This document shows, one piece after another, positions 1 to 7,194 of a stretch of 64,000 nucleotides of DNA. The stretch is from Paenibacillus sp. OV219. Its GTDB lineage: Bacteria; Bacillota; Bacilli; Paenibacillales; Paenibacillaceae. Made by a program: the position numbers and the translations under genes. The DNA is taken from contig NZ_FOCJ01000006.1 of assembly GCF_900110075.1 (NCBI RefSeq), forward strand, positions 62,001 through 126,000. Direction: 5' to 3'. The notes below the pieces were generated by a model. The model saw only the letters and a list, made by a program, of their open reading frames with translations. It made no database searches and was not told where the DNA came from. How positions within the stretch are numbered: position 1 is the first letter of the stretch; the number at the start of each line of letters is the position of its first letter.

Positions 1-105
1 TTCAGAAGAATCGAATTCGTCAAGATTGGAAAAAGACAAATGGCGCTATTCGAGCCCATCAAGGCATCAAATTAATATCTAAAAAATTAAAATTGAAATG
101 TCAAG
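1..105 (+). other. possible 3' end of an upstream gene
   Basis: The window opens directly upstream of a forward intrinsic terminator, so a plus-strand gene probably ends here. Three frames are open from base 1: one stops at 73-75, one at 84-86, and the third runs through the terminator. None gives a recognisable peptide, so frame and product are undetermined. Confidence 0.2.
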
Positions 106-152
106 AGAACCCGCGAGTGCTTCACACACTTGAGCGTTGGGTTCTTTTTTTG
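106..152 (+). terminator. intrinsic terminator
   Basis: AGAACCC (106-112) pairs with GGGTTCT (139-145) and is followed by a run of seven T. An inner AGTG/CACT pairing extends the stem. It would end a transcript coming from left of the window. Confidence 0.75.
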
Positions 153-203
153 TTGTTTAGGAAATTATATGCTCACTGATTTGAACGGAGCGATGTAGTG
201 GCG

Positions 204-337
204 ACATGGCAGAAGCTGTTGCTGGACTTGATGATGAAATGGTATCCTCCAATATGAAAAAAGATACCAGAGGAGCAGCGAAATATATTGGCCGTTACTT
301 GGCAAGACCAGCGATAATCAGCCGATTGAAGCTCTGA
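204..337 (+). pseudogene. remnant of an IS91-like (Y2) transposase
   Basis: Two frames encode consecutive pieces of one protein. Frame A from 204 reads TWQKLLLDLMMKWYPP and then stops. Frame B continues from 251 as NMKKDTRGAAKYIGRYLARPAI before stopping at 335-337 (the key run is KYIGRYLARPAI). From memory of the family, the order W-x-LLLDLM then KYIGRYLxRPAI is typical of the 'putative transposase' domain of IS91/IS801-type elements. At least one frameshift plus stops make it non-functional. About 200 bases further may be more of the same decayed element, but I could not align them. No IS ends were identified. Confidence 0.55.
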
Positions 338-697
338 GCGTGCAGATTCAGTACTCTCTGATAAGAAGCAACCGACTTTCTGGAGTTGAGAGGGCGAATT
401 GGTTGTTCGCTCTTGTGCTCCCACATTAAAGTCGGAATTTCGCAAACAGAAAGTCATGATTTTAGTATGCCTAGCGGGGTATCTATGACTACAATAAAGA
501 TAGAATTGTAAACGCCTTAATGGATAAGAAATGGGAGAGCGTACATTTCTCGCAGCGTTATAATTAGGTTGTTGGGCTGAGCTTGGGGGAGTTGAAGTTC
601 CCTGGGCTTGGCCGCTCAACTGGATCCGTTAGACGAGGTAGCTAGCAAACGGTGGCTTGCCAGCAGGAGGGACGGAGACTTTCCAACTCGGAAAAGT

Positions 698-732
698 AAA
701 AAAAAACCGTCACTGCATCAGCTGCAGGACGG
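698..732 (-). terminator. intrinsic terminator overlapping a stop codon
   Basis: Read on the minus strand, CCGTC-CTGCA pairs with TGCAG-GACGG (one bulged base) and is followed by about nine T. The glycosyltransferase stop codon (710-712) lies inside the hairpin, so the gene ends within its own terminator. Confidence 0.8.
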
Positions 733-1825
733 CGCGTGAACATTCCATTGGGTTGTATTGTTGATTGCGCTTGTTCATGAGATCCATCCGGTGCTGCACT
801 GACGTGTAGGGCTCATGGATGATTTTGAACCATTTGTTGATCGTCTCGGTTGATTCGAGCATTTCGCCGAAGCCGCTTGCAACGAAGTATTCGCAGTTCA
901 CTTCTTCTTGCCCTGGGATTGGCTCATAGAACAGCATCGGGATGCCTTTGCTGAGACCTTCCGTACAAGTCATGCCGCCGGGCTTCGTAATCAGCAGATC
1001 GGACAGATCCATCAGCTTATTAATTTCTTTTGTAAATCCGAGTACCTTAATGTTCGGGTGTTGGAAGTTCGGATCGGCGAGCATTCGCTCGCGCACCTTA
1101 TCGTTGTTACCAACACAGTAGATGAGCTGGACGGAGTCGCGGTAGCGCGTCATATACGATAGCAGATCGTCGCTGTACATAATCCCCCAGCCTCCGCCCA
1201 TAATAAGGACGGTTGGCAGTGCTTTCAGATCGAACTGGGCCTGCAGCTCCGACCGATCATACGTCTGCCAGAAGTTCGGATGCACAGGGATGCCTGTGAC
1301 CTGAATCCGGCTCGACGGAGTGCCGCGTTCGATTAGCTTCCTCTTCACTTCCACAGTTGATACTAAATATTTGTTCACTTCAGTGCTAGTCCAAGTGCCA
1401 TGCGCATCATAGTCCGTAATGAGCGTGTAGAGCGGAATGTTGAGACCAAGCCGCTTCAGCCGCGCTACGACGGCATTCGGAACGGGATGCGTGCAAACGA
1501 TAAGATCGGGCTTCAGCTGTGTGATCACCTGCTTCGTATGCTTATAGAACAAACGGTGCAGCGCAAGCTGTGTGAATCGGTTCAATGATTTCTTATATTG
1601 TCTGCGATAAAGCGTACCGAGAAGTTTCGGCTGCTTTGTAACGGTTCTGCGGTAGGCGGATATAATTAACGGCCCAATAACCGGATTGAGAAAATTGCCC
1701 AGTTCGATCACCCGGGTTTGAATATGAGGATCTAGCGAACGCAGACCGACAGCTAATGCATAGGCGGCTTGGGTATGGCCGGATCCGAACCCTTCGGATA
1801 AGAGCAACACTCGTTTTTTACGCAT
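710..1825 (-). CDS. MGDG-synthase/UgtP-type glycosyltransferase
   Basis: A 371-residue GT28-type glycosyltransferase of the monogalactosyldiacylglycerol synthase family. Its likely role is transferring a sugar from UDP-sugar to diacylglycerol at the inner membrane face, for glycolipids or lipoteichoic acid anchors. Visible motifs: the N-terminal glycine loop EGFGSGHTQAA (residues 11-21), the ITDYDAHGTW segment near 137-146 typical of MGDG synthases, and the nucleotide-sugar site KPGGMTCTEG near 286-295 followed by PGQEEVN. Length and domain order match UgtP/YpfP. Start ATG has AGGTGA just upstream. Bacteria of this group often carry several paralogues, so the exact acceptor and sugar are not known. 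It stands alone with its own terminator. Confidence 0.85.
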   Translation of the reverse strand: MRKKRVLLLSEGFGSGHTQAAYALAVGLRSLDPHIQTRVIELGNFLNPVIGPLIISAYRRTVTKQPKLLGTLYRRQYKKSLNRFTQLALHRLFYKHTKQVITQLKPDLIVCTHPVPNAVVARLKRLGLNIPLYTLITDYDAHGTWTSTEVNKYLVSTVEVKRKLIERGTPSSRIQVTGIPVHPNFWQTYDRSELQAQFDLKALPTVLIMGGGWGIMYSDDLLSYMTRYRDSVQLIYCVGNNDKVRERMLADPNFQHPNIKVLGFTKEINKLMDLSDLLITKPGGMTCTEGLSKGIPMLFYEPIPGQEEVNCEYFVASGFGEMLESTETINKWFKIIHEPYTSVQHRMDLMNKRNQQYNPMECSRAVLQLMQ

Positions 1826-2010
1826 TTCTTCACCTGCTTCTCTAACCGGATCAATAACTCATAAATAATGCTCCTACTCAATATTACGATGCATCAGAAC
1901 ACAACACAAGATTGGAATTAGCACTTGCAGTTGCTTGGCGCATTAAACTATGCTAAAAAATAGGAGATTTAAGCTCCTGTATAGACCAATGAGAATGGAG
2001 TGGTTGAAAT

Positions 2011-2397
2011 ATGCAGCAAGAAAAATGGATTCCGGAGATTGGTACAACTGTAGCCTTTACCTATAAAACAGGACAATATGCAGGGGAAGTCATGGAAACA
2101 AACGGGCCGCGTGCGCTTCTGAAGGTGCTAGCTGTGCTTAAGCATCCTGAGCAAGGCGATTTGCACAACCCTTACAACCCGGATGTGCCGATGTTTCACG
2201 AGCGTAGAGCGCTAAGCTATACGGAGAAAACGAATGTCCCATATGGCGATATCGGCCCGTTCCGCGGAGAAGTGCCTTCGTACAAAGAATCGCTCGATAA
2301 GGCAGTGCAAGCGGAGATCGAAGCAATTGACCGGCTGAAACGTTGGGCGGAGCGCGGTCTGGAGCAGCTGCAGCAGCTGGCGAAGGAGTACAAGTAA
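2011..2397 (+). CDS. kapB: KapB, kinase-associated protein of the sporulation phosphorelay
   Basis: A 128-residue protein with the KapB layout: an SH3-like beta domain (EIGTTVAFTYKTGQYAGEV, residues 9-27), a conserved middle (NPDVPMFHERRALSY) and a C-terminal helix rich in Glu and Leu. In Bacillus subtilis KapB is needed for signalling by the sensor kinase KinB that feeds the sporulation phosphorelay. There it is called a lipoprotein, but this sequence has no signal peptide or lipobox Cys, so membrane anchoring is not supported here. No kinB lies beside it; pyrE follows 129 bp downstream. The stop codon sits at the start of a short-unit repeat. Confidence 0.85.
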   Translation: MQQEKWIPEIGTTVAFTYKTGQYAGEVMETNGPRALLKVLAVLKHPEQGDLHNPYNPDVPMFHERRALSYTEKTNVPYGDIGPFRGEVPSYKESLDKAVQAEIEAIDRLKRWAERGLEQLQQLAKEYK

Positions 2398-2463
2398 GAA
2401 AGTAAGGAAGTAAGAAAAGGTAAGTAAAAGTAAGAAAGTAAGAAAGTAAGAAAGTAAGAAACA
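2390..2463 (+). repeat. imperfect 8-bp tandem repeat, GTAAGAAA type
   Basis: The 3' end of kapB and the following spacer contain about nine copies of GTAAG spaced 7-9 bases apart. The last four are perfect octamers (GTAAGAAA). The strand is purine-rich with almost no C. It includes the kapB stop codon, so slippage would change the KapB C-terminus or the kapB-pyrE spacing. Confidence 0.85.
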
Positions 2464-2526
2464 CGGATAAGTAGAAGAATAAAATAAAGGCAGCCTATCT
2501 GCCGCAGCCTTAAGGAGCTGACATGT

Positions 2527-3057
2527 ATGAGCAAGCAAATTCTTGCACGTGAAATTTACGCAGCATCGCGATTGTCGGGGGAGTTCACGCTCCGATCCGG
2601 CCAGCAGTCGGATACGTATTTTGACAAATACATGTTTGAAGCGAACCCTCGTCTGTTAAGCGCCATTGCAGCCGAGCTATCCTCGCACATTCCGGTTGGC
2701 ACCCATGTGCTGGCAGGGCTTGAGATGGGCGGCATTGCGATTGCAACTGCGCTATCCTTACATACGAATATTTCTGCTGCTTTTGTCAGGAAGCAAGCGA
2801 AGGCATACGGCACAAGGAAAATAGCGGAAGGCGCCGAAGTCCACGGCCGAAAAGTATGTGTCATCGAAGACGTCGTTACGACAGGCGGGCAGATTCTGCA
2901 AAGTGTGAAAGAGCTGCGGGATGCTGGCGCAATTGTGCAGGATGTTGTCTGCGTCATTGAGCGTCACCCGGACGGACGAGCCAACCTGGAGGCGGCAGGG
3001 CTGAAGCTGCATGCACTGCTCACGATGGATGAGCTGGTAAAAAATTCGGTTGAATGA
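2527..3057 (+). CDS. pyrE: orotate phosphoribosyltransferase
   Basis: A 176-residue PyrE, which joins orotate to PRPP to give OMP in pyrimidine synthesis. The PRPP-binding signature VCVIEDVVTTGGQ lies at about residues 115-127. Substrate-binding elements include the N-terminal SGEFTLRSGQQSDTYFDKY segment and FVRKQAKAYG near 85-94. The start ATG at 2527 is chosen because AAGGAG lies at 2511-2516; a nearby ATG at 2523 is out of frame. In many Bacillales pyrE closes the pyr operon, but here it sits between kapB and a TetR gene with no other pyrimidine genes beside it. A stand-alone pyrB is elsewhere in the window. Confidence 0.92.
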   Translation: MSKQILAREIYAASRLSGEFTLRSGQQSDTYFDKYMFEANPRLLSAIAAELSSHIPVGTHVLAGLEMGGIAIATALSLHTNISAAFVRKQAKAYGTRKIAEGAEVHGRKVCVIEDVVTTGGQILQSVKELRDAGAIVQDVVCVIERHPDGRANLEAAGLKLHALLTMDELVKNSVE

Positions 3058-3097
3058 TCGGCAGTGAGAAGATGTAAGATCGGAATAATCGACTTAG

Positions 3098-3120
3098 TGA
3101 CCATATTGTATTTTCGGTCA
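3098..3120. promoter_or_regulatory. putative TetR operator, copy 1
   Basis: TGACC-N13-GGTCA, a 23-bp inverted repeat 51 bp upstream of the tetR-type start. It overlaps where a -35 box would sit for the -10-like GATAAT at 3128-3133. A related site in opposite orientation lies upstream of the YhgE-like gene, agreeing at 18 of 24 positions including the core ATTGTA. Confidence 0.6.
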
Positions 3121-3170
3121 GTTTCTGATAATATGAGTGTCAATGAAGTAAATAAGGAGGCTGCGGCATA

Positions 3171-3758
3171 ATGGAACAGAAGAAGCCGGTCGATCGCAGG
3201 CTGCAGATTGTTGAAGCGGCTGCGAAGTCTTTTGCCATGTTTGGTTACAAAGCGACGACGATGGAGCTGGTATCCAAGATAGCTGCAGTCGGTAAAGGTA
3301 CAATCTATACGTTTTTCGCGACGAAGGAAGATCTCTTCAGCGAAATTATCGGTCAATTATGCGCAGAGCTGCGTGTGCTTGCGGAACGAATCATCGACCG
3401 GGAGCGGATTTTCTTCGATAATTTAGCTGCTGTGCTGCACGAGCTGCTGCTGTTCCGCGAGAAGCATGAGCTCATTGTGAAGCTGTCCCAAGAAGTGCGC
3501 GACATCGGTACGCCGATGGCGAAGGACGGCATCGCGAAGATGGAAACAGCCATTCATACTTTTATCCAGCATGAAGTTGAGCTTGCGGTACAGAAAGGCG
3601 AGCTTCGCGCGGTAGACCCTGGGCTGACAGCTTTCATGATGCTGAAGATGTATGTCGCCCTCGGTGCAGAGTGGAACAAGCACCACGCGCCGCTGACACG
3701 AGAGGAAATTGCTGACTATTTCACTTCGCTGCTACGCGATGGGATTACGGTGAGTTAG
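3171..3758 (+). CDS. TetR/AcrR family transcriptional regulator (YhgD-like)
   Basis: A 195-residue TetR-type repressor. The N-terminal helix-turn-helix is clear: IVEAAAKSFAMFGYKATTME (about 13-32), then KGTIYTFFATKEDLF (41-55), the classic recognition helix and its following motif. The C-terminal half is a helical ligand and dimer domain with no ligand that can be named. AAGGAGG precedes the ATG. It is followed by its own terminator and then the YhgE-like gene, the same order as yhgD-yhgE in Bacillus. Matching inverted repeats before both genes suggest it represses itself and the YhgE-like gene. Confidence 0.85.
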   Translation: MEQKKPVDRRLQIVEAAAKSFAMFGYKATTMELVSKIAAVGKGTIYTFFATKEDLFSEIIGQLCAELRVLAERIIDRERIFFDNLAAVLHELLLFREKHELIVKLSQEVRDIGTPMAKDGIAKMETAIHTFIQHEVELAVQKGELRAVDPGLTAFMMLKMYVALGAEWNKHHAPLTREEIADYFTSLLRDGITVS

Positions 3759-3794
3759 GCTGTTTACAGAAAGCAAATATGATAACAATAAAGT

Positions 3795-3820
3795 AAGCGG
3801 CGGATGCTGCTTCTTTTTTT
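3795..3820 (+). terminator. intrinsic terminator after the TetR gene
   Basis: AAGCGGC pairs with GCTGCTT (one G-U pair) around a GGAT loop, followed by CTTTTTTT. Confidence 0.75.
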
Positions 3821-3829
3821 AAAATAAAT

Positions 3830-3852
3830 TGACCAAAAGTACAATTCAGTCA
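3830..3852. promoter_or_regulatory. putative TetR operator, copy 2
   Basis: A 23-bp inverted repeat TGACC-N14-GTCA, the reverse-orientation partner of the site at 3098-3120. It lies 37 bp before the GTG start of the YhgE-like gene. A TTGACC at 3829-3834 that could serve as -35 is inside it. Confidence 0.6.
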
Positions 3853-3888
3853 TTTGTTCAATAATAAAGTTGAGAGGTGTGAGGAAAA

Positions 3889-5907
3889 GTGAAGGCTTTA
3901 TCGTTTACAGGCAAGGAGTTTGTACGCATTATGCGCAATCGCAAGCTAATTATCTCGATAATCGGCGTCATGTTCATTCCTATTATGTACAGCGGCATGC
4001 TGATCGGCTCGTTCTGGGATCCATATGGCAAGCTGAACGAGCTGCCAGTCGCCGTCGTGAATGAGGATGCAGGCGTGCAGTTCAAAGGAAAATCGCTTGC
4101 AGTCGGCAGCGACCTTGTGAAGGAGCTGAAGGAGAACAAGGATTTCAAATGGGATTTTGTCGATCGCGATGCTGCAAAGCAGGGGCTTCAAGATGGGAAG
4201 TACTATTATGCCGTAGAAATACCGTCTTCCTTCTCGAAGCAAGCAACGACTCTGCTGGATGAGAAGCCACAGCCGGCGGCGCTCACGTATATGTCTAACG
4301 ACAGCGGGAACTACTTGGCGGCGAAGATCGGACAGAGCGCAATTTCGAAGCTGCAGACGGGAATTTCGCAGCAGGTGACGAAGGCGTACGCTGAGGCCGT
4401 GTTTGCGAATATCGACGAGGCGACGGATGGTATCGCCAAAGCGAGCGACGGTGCAAGCCAGCTGAGCAGCGGCGCGGCTGATGCAAATAGCGGCGCAGAG
4501 CGACTTCGCGATAACGTCGCGAAGCTCGCGAGCAGCACGGAGCAGCTTGCAGGCGGCGTAGCGACGCTCGATAAAGGCGCGGAGCAGCTTCATAGCGGCA
4601 CCGCGCAAGTAAGTGATGGCGCGGCGGCATTGTCCGCCGGCATCGGCAAAGCTGAAGCCGCTGGCGGCAAGCTCAGCGGCGGCGCGGATACAGCTGCCTC
4701 GGCCGCGAAGCAGCTGGCCGAGGGGCTTGCTGCGGCGAAGCAGGGCAGCGCGCAGCTGGCCGGCGCAGCCGCGAAGCTATCGGCGGCGATCGAGGCATAC
4801 GCCGCCGCGCAGCCTGATGCAGCGCAGGATGCGGCGCTGCAAGGTCTTATCGGCGCAGCCCGCGAGGTATCCGCGGGCGCTGCCGGGCTCTCCGGCGGCA
4901 GCGCGAAGCTGGCCGCCGGCGGCACGGAGCTGCAGCGCGGGCAGAGCCAGCTGCAGCAGGGGCTTACGGCGCTGCAGCAGGGGCTCGCTAGCGCCAATGC
5001 CAGCGGCGCCAAGCTCGCAGCTGGCGCGCACAGCGCCGCGGATGGCGCCGCGCAGCTAGCTAGCGGCGCAGCCGCCGCTGGCCGCGGTGCGGCGCAGCTT
5101 GCCGATGGGTCCGGCAAGCTGGCAAACGGCTCCGCCGAGCTCGCGAGCGGCACAGCTAAGCTCGCGAACGGCGCTGCCGAGCTGTCGAGCAAGCTCGGCA
5201 GCGCCGCAGGCGAAGCTGGTGGCATCATCGGAACCGATGCCCTATACGACATGTTCGCAAAGCCTGTACAAGTCGAGGAAGTGAAATTGACTGAAGTACC
5301 GAACTACGGTACGGGCTTCGCGCCTTACTTCCTATCACTCGGACTGTTTGTCGGGGCGCTGCTCTCCACGACGGTTATGCCGATGCGCGAGACAGGAACA
5401 ATTCCAACCTCCGGCTGGAGCTGGTTCGTTAGCAAGCTGTCGCTATTCGCCATCGTTGGCCTCGTACAAGCGACAATTGCCGATCTGATCCTGATCTACG
5501 GCATTGGGCTGCATGTTAACCATATGGGCGCATTCATTGGCATGTCGTTGCTCGCAAGCTTCACATTCATGATGATTATCCAGTTCCTTGTCACACTGCT
5601 GGATAATCCGGGCCGCTTCGTCTCCGTCATACTGCTTATCTTGCAGCTGACTGGCAGTGCCGGCACGTATCCGTCCGAGCTTGTGCCGTCCTGGCTGCAG
5701 CATGTTGGCGCTTGGCTGCCTATGACTTACACGATCAAAGCGTTCCGCGAAATCGTGACAGGCAACGAGCTGGAGATCACCGGCAGCATGGCGATCCACG
5801 TCGCGTTGTTCGCAGTCGTCTCAGCAGCACTGACGCTGCTCGTCTTCATCAAGACGCACCGCAAGGTGAAGCGCCAAGACGCTGCGCCAATCGAGCTGAC
5901 AGCATAA
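3889..5907 (+). CDS. YhgE/Pip-type membrane protein
   Basis: A 672-residue membrane protein of the YhgE/Pip family (ABC-2-like membrane fold; Pip of lactococci is the phage infection protein). One N-terminal membrane segment (about residues 18-40) leads into an extracytoplasmic domain (NEDAGV region). Residues about 180-440 are heptad-like Gly/Ala/Ser/Leu repeats such as QLASGAAAAGRGAAQLADG, probably a long helical stalk. About five membrane segments follow to residue 660. GTG is the start, with GAGAGGTG nine bases upstream. The stalk DNA is markedly GC-richer than the rest. Substrate is unknown; export of a toxic or lipid compound under TetR control is an inference. Confidence 0.85.
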   Translation: MKALSFTGKEFVRIMRNRKLIISIIGVMFIPIMYSGMLIGSFWDPYGKLNELPVAVVNEDAGVQFKGKSLAVGSDLVKELKENKDFKWDFVDRDAAKQGLQDGKYYYAVEIPSSFSKQATTLLDEKPQPAALTYMSNDSGNYLAAKIGQSAISKLQTGISQQVTKAYAEAVFANIDEATDGIAKASDGASQLSSGAADANSGAERLRDNVAKLASSTEQLAGGVATLDKGAEQLHSGTAQVSDGAAALSAGIGKAEAAGGKLSGGADTAASAAKQLAEGLAAAKQGSAQLAGAAAKLSAAIEAYAAAQPDAAQDAALQGLIGAAREVSAGAAGLSGGSAKLAAGGTELQRGQSQLQQGLTALQQGLASANASGAKLAAGAHSAADGAAQLASGAAAAGRGAAQLADGSGKLANGSAELASGTAKLANGAAELSSKLGSAAGEAGGIIGTDALYDMFAKPVQVEEVKLTEVPNYGTGFAPYFLSLGLFVGALLSTTVMPMRETGTIPTSGWSWFVSKLSLFAIVGLVQATIADLILIYGIGLHVNHMGAFIGMSLLASFTFMMIIQFLVTLLDNPGRFVSVILLILQLTGSAGTYPSELVPSWLQHVGAWLPMTYTIKAFREIVTGNELEITGSMAIHVALFAVVSAALTLLVFIKTHRKVKRQDAAPIELTA

Positions 5908-5966
5908 CAACAAATCTGGGGTCTGTATTGGAGCTCAACCGCATCGATTTCTCCATGCGATATGGA

Positions 5967-5996
5967 TTGACACCTTCTCGTTAAATCGATTATACT
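5967..5996 (+). promoter_or_regulatory. strong sigma-A-type promoter upstream of epsC
   Basis: TTGACA (5967-5972), 18-bp spacer, TATACT (5991-5996). Transcription would start near 6003, about 30 bases before an intrinsic terminator and about 150 bases before epsC. Confidence 0.7.
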
Positions 5997-6029
5997 GGAA
6001 AAAATTTCATGAATATCTACCGTTCAAAC

Positions 6030-6083
6030 GGGGGCTCTTATCTTCAAAGTCGAGGAGACTGGCGGAAGGAGCCCCCTTTTTAT
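6030..6083 (+). terminator. terminator or attenuator in the epsC leader
   Basis: GGGGGCTC (6030-6037) pairs with GAGCCCCC (6069-6076) around a 31-nt apical part, followed by TTTTTATTT. It may end the YhgE transcript, act as an attenuator for epsC, or define a short RNA of about 80 nt starting at the promoter just upstream. Confidence 0.75.
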
Positions 6084-6154
6084 TTATCGACGCATCGAAA
6101 TGTCATTTGTCTGAAGACCGGTCGTTATTGAACTGAATTTGGAGGGTGATGCAG

Positions 6155-7099
6155 GTGGGTACCAATTTTCATACGCAAATCGGCGGCCTCGTATCTACGA
6201 TTGCAAGCAGCTATCGTGAACAGTCGCACACGATTTCTCAGGATGCCAAAGACTTGCCTAGTCGGGATACGATCATCGAAGTCATCCATCTGCTGAGAGA
6301 GCTTTTGTTCCCTGGCTATTACGGAAAAAGGAATCTTGTTAACGCGACGATCGAGTACCATATTGGAGATTTGCTTATCAGCATTGATGAGAAGTTGCGC
6401 GAACAGATTGCATCCGCGCTGAAGCATCAGTCGTCTTTCAATCCGAGCCCTAGCTCGGATGCGGATGCAGCATCAGATGCTATCGTCTATGAGTTTCTGA
6501 GCCAAATTCCCGAGCTGCGGCGCGTGCTGGCGACCGACGTCAAGGCGGCCTTCGCAGGAGATCCTTCCGCCGAGAATACGAGCGAGGTCATTTTTTCGTT
6601 CCCCGGCATATTCGCTGTAAGCATTTATCGCTTGGCGCATGAGCTGTACAAGCTGTCCGTCCCGCTCATCCCACGGATTATGACCGAATACGCGCATAGC
6701 GTAACCGGGATTGATATTCATGCCGGGGCAATAATTGGCGAACATTTCTTCATTGACCACGGGACAGGCGTCGTTATCGGCGAAACGACGATTATCGGCA
6801 ATAATGTTAAGATCTACCAAGGTGTGACGCTCGGTGCGCTATCTACGCGAGGCGGGCAAACGCTGCGCGGCGTGAAGCGCCATCCAACACTTGAAGATGA
6901 AGTTACAGTCTATTCCGGGGCATCCATCTTGGGTGGGGAAACGGTCATCGGCAAAGGCGTAGTCATCGGCAGCAACGCGTTCATTACACGTTCGGTTCCG
7001 AACGGGACCAAAGTGAGCGTAAGAAATCCGGAGCTTGTCTTTAAAGGCAGCTTACCGCAGGAGTTCAAACAGGCATTTACGGCAGATTGGGTCATTTGA
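6155..7099 (+). CDS. epsC: serine O-acetyltransferase, EpsC/CysE type
   Basis: About 314 residues. It would acetylate L-serine with acetyl-CoA to O-acetylserine, the carbon skeleton for cysteine. The N-terminal ~170 residues are helical. A left-handed beta-helix follows with hexapeptide repeats and the serine acetyltransferase signature FIDHGTGVVIGETTIIG, which holds the catalytic Asp-His pair. A tail of about 40 residues ends it. It is longer than CysE of B. subtilis (217 residues) and fits the EpsC subclass. GGAGG (6141-6145) lies nine bases before GTG 6155; in-frame GTG 6146 and ATG 6149 are too close to it but could be annotated instead. No cysK or cysS is adjacent and no T-box was seen. 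Confidence 0.85.
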   Translation: MGTNFHTQIGGLVSTIASSYREQSHTISQDAKDLPSRDTIIEVIHLLRELLFPGYYGKRNLVNATIEYHIGDLLISIDEKLREQIASALKHQSSFNPSPSSDADAASDAIVYEFLSQIPELRRVLATDVKAAFAGDPSAENTSEVIFSFPGIFAVSIYRLAHELYKLSVPLIPRIMTEYAHSVTGIDIHAGAIIGEHFFIDHGTGVVIGETTIIGNNVKIYQGVTLGALSTRGGQTLRGVKRHPTLEDEVTVYSGASILGGETVIGKGVVIGSNAFITRSVPNGTKVSVRNPELVFKGSLPQEFKQAFTADWVI

Positions 7100-7112
7100 T
7101 CCGTGCATGAAA

Positions 7113-7162
7113 AAAGACGCCTTCAGCACCACAGTTCGTGGTTGGTTGCTAAGGCGTCTTTG
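7113..7162. terminator. bidirectional terminator between epsC and the SGNH gene
   Basis: AAAGACGCCTT (7113-7123) pairs with AAGGCGTCTTT (7151-7161). The A and T flanks allow it to stop both convergent transcripts. Confidence 0.85.
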
Positions 7163-7194
7163 TATTGCTACTGGCGTATCTTATATTTAACTTA

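Noticed and set aside
173-619. 148-codon minus-strand frame
   Set aside because: No ribosome binding site and low-complexity, unrecognisable peptide; it lies antisense to the transposase remnant.
4590-5252. Minus-strand frame opposite the YhgE stalk
   Set aside because: Ala/Ser/Pro-rich antisense of the repetitive GC-rich coding region.
6000-6145. T-box leader before epsC
   Set aside because: No T-box core sequence, and the leader is too short for the specifier stem.
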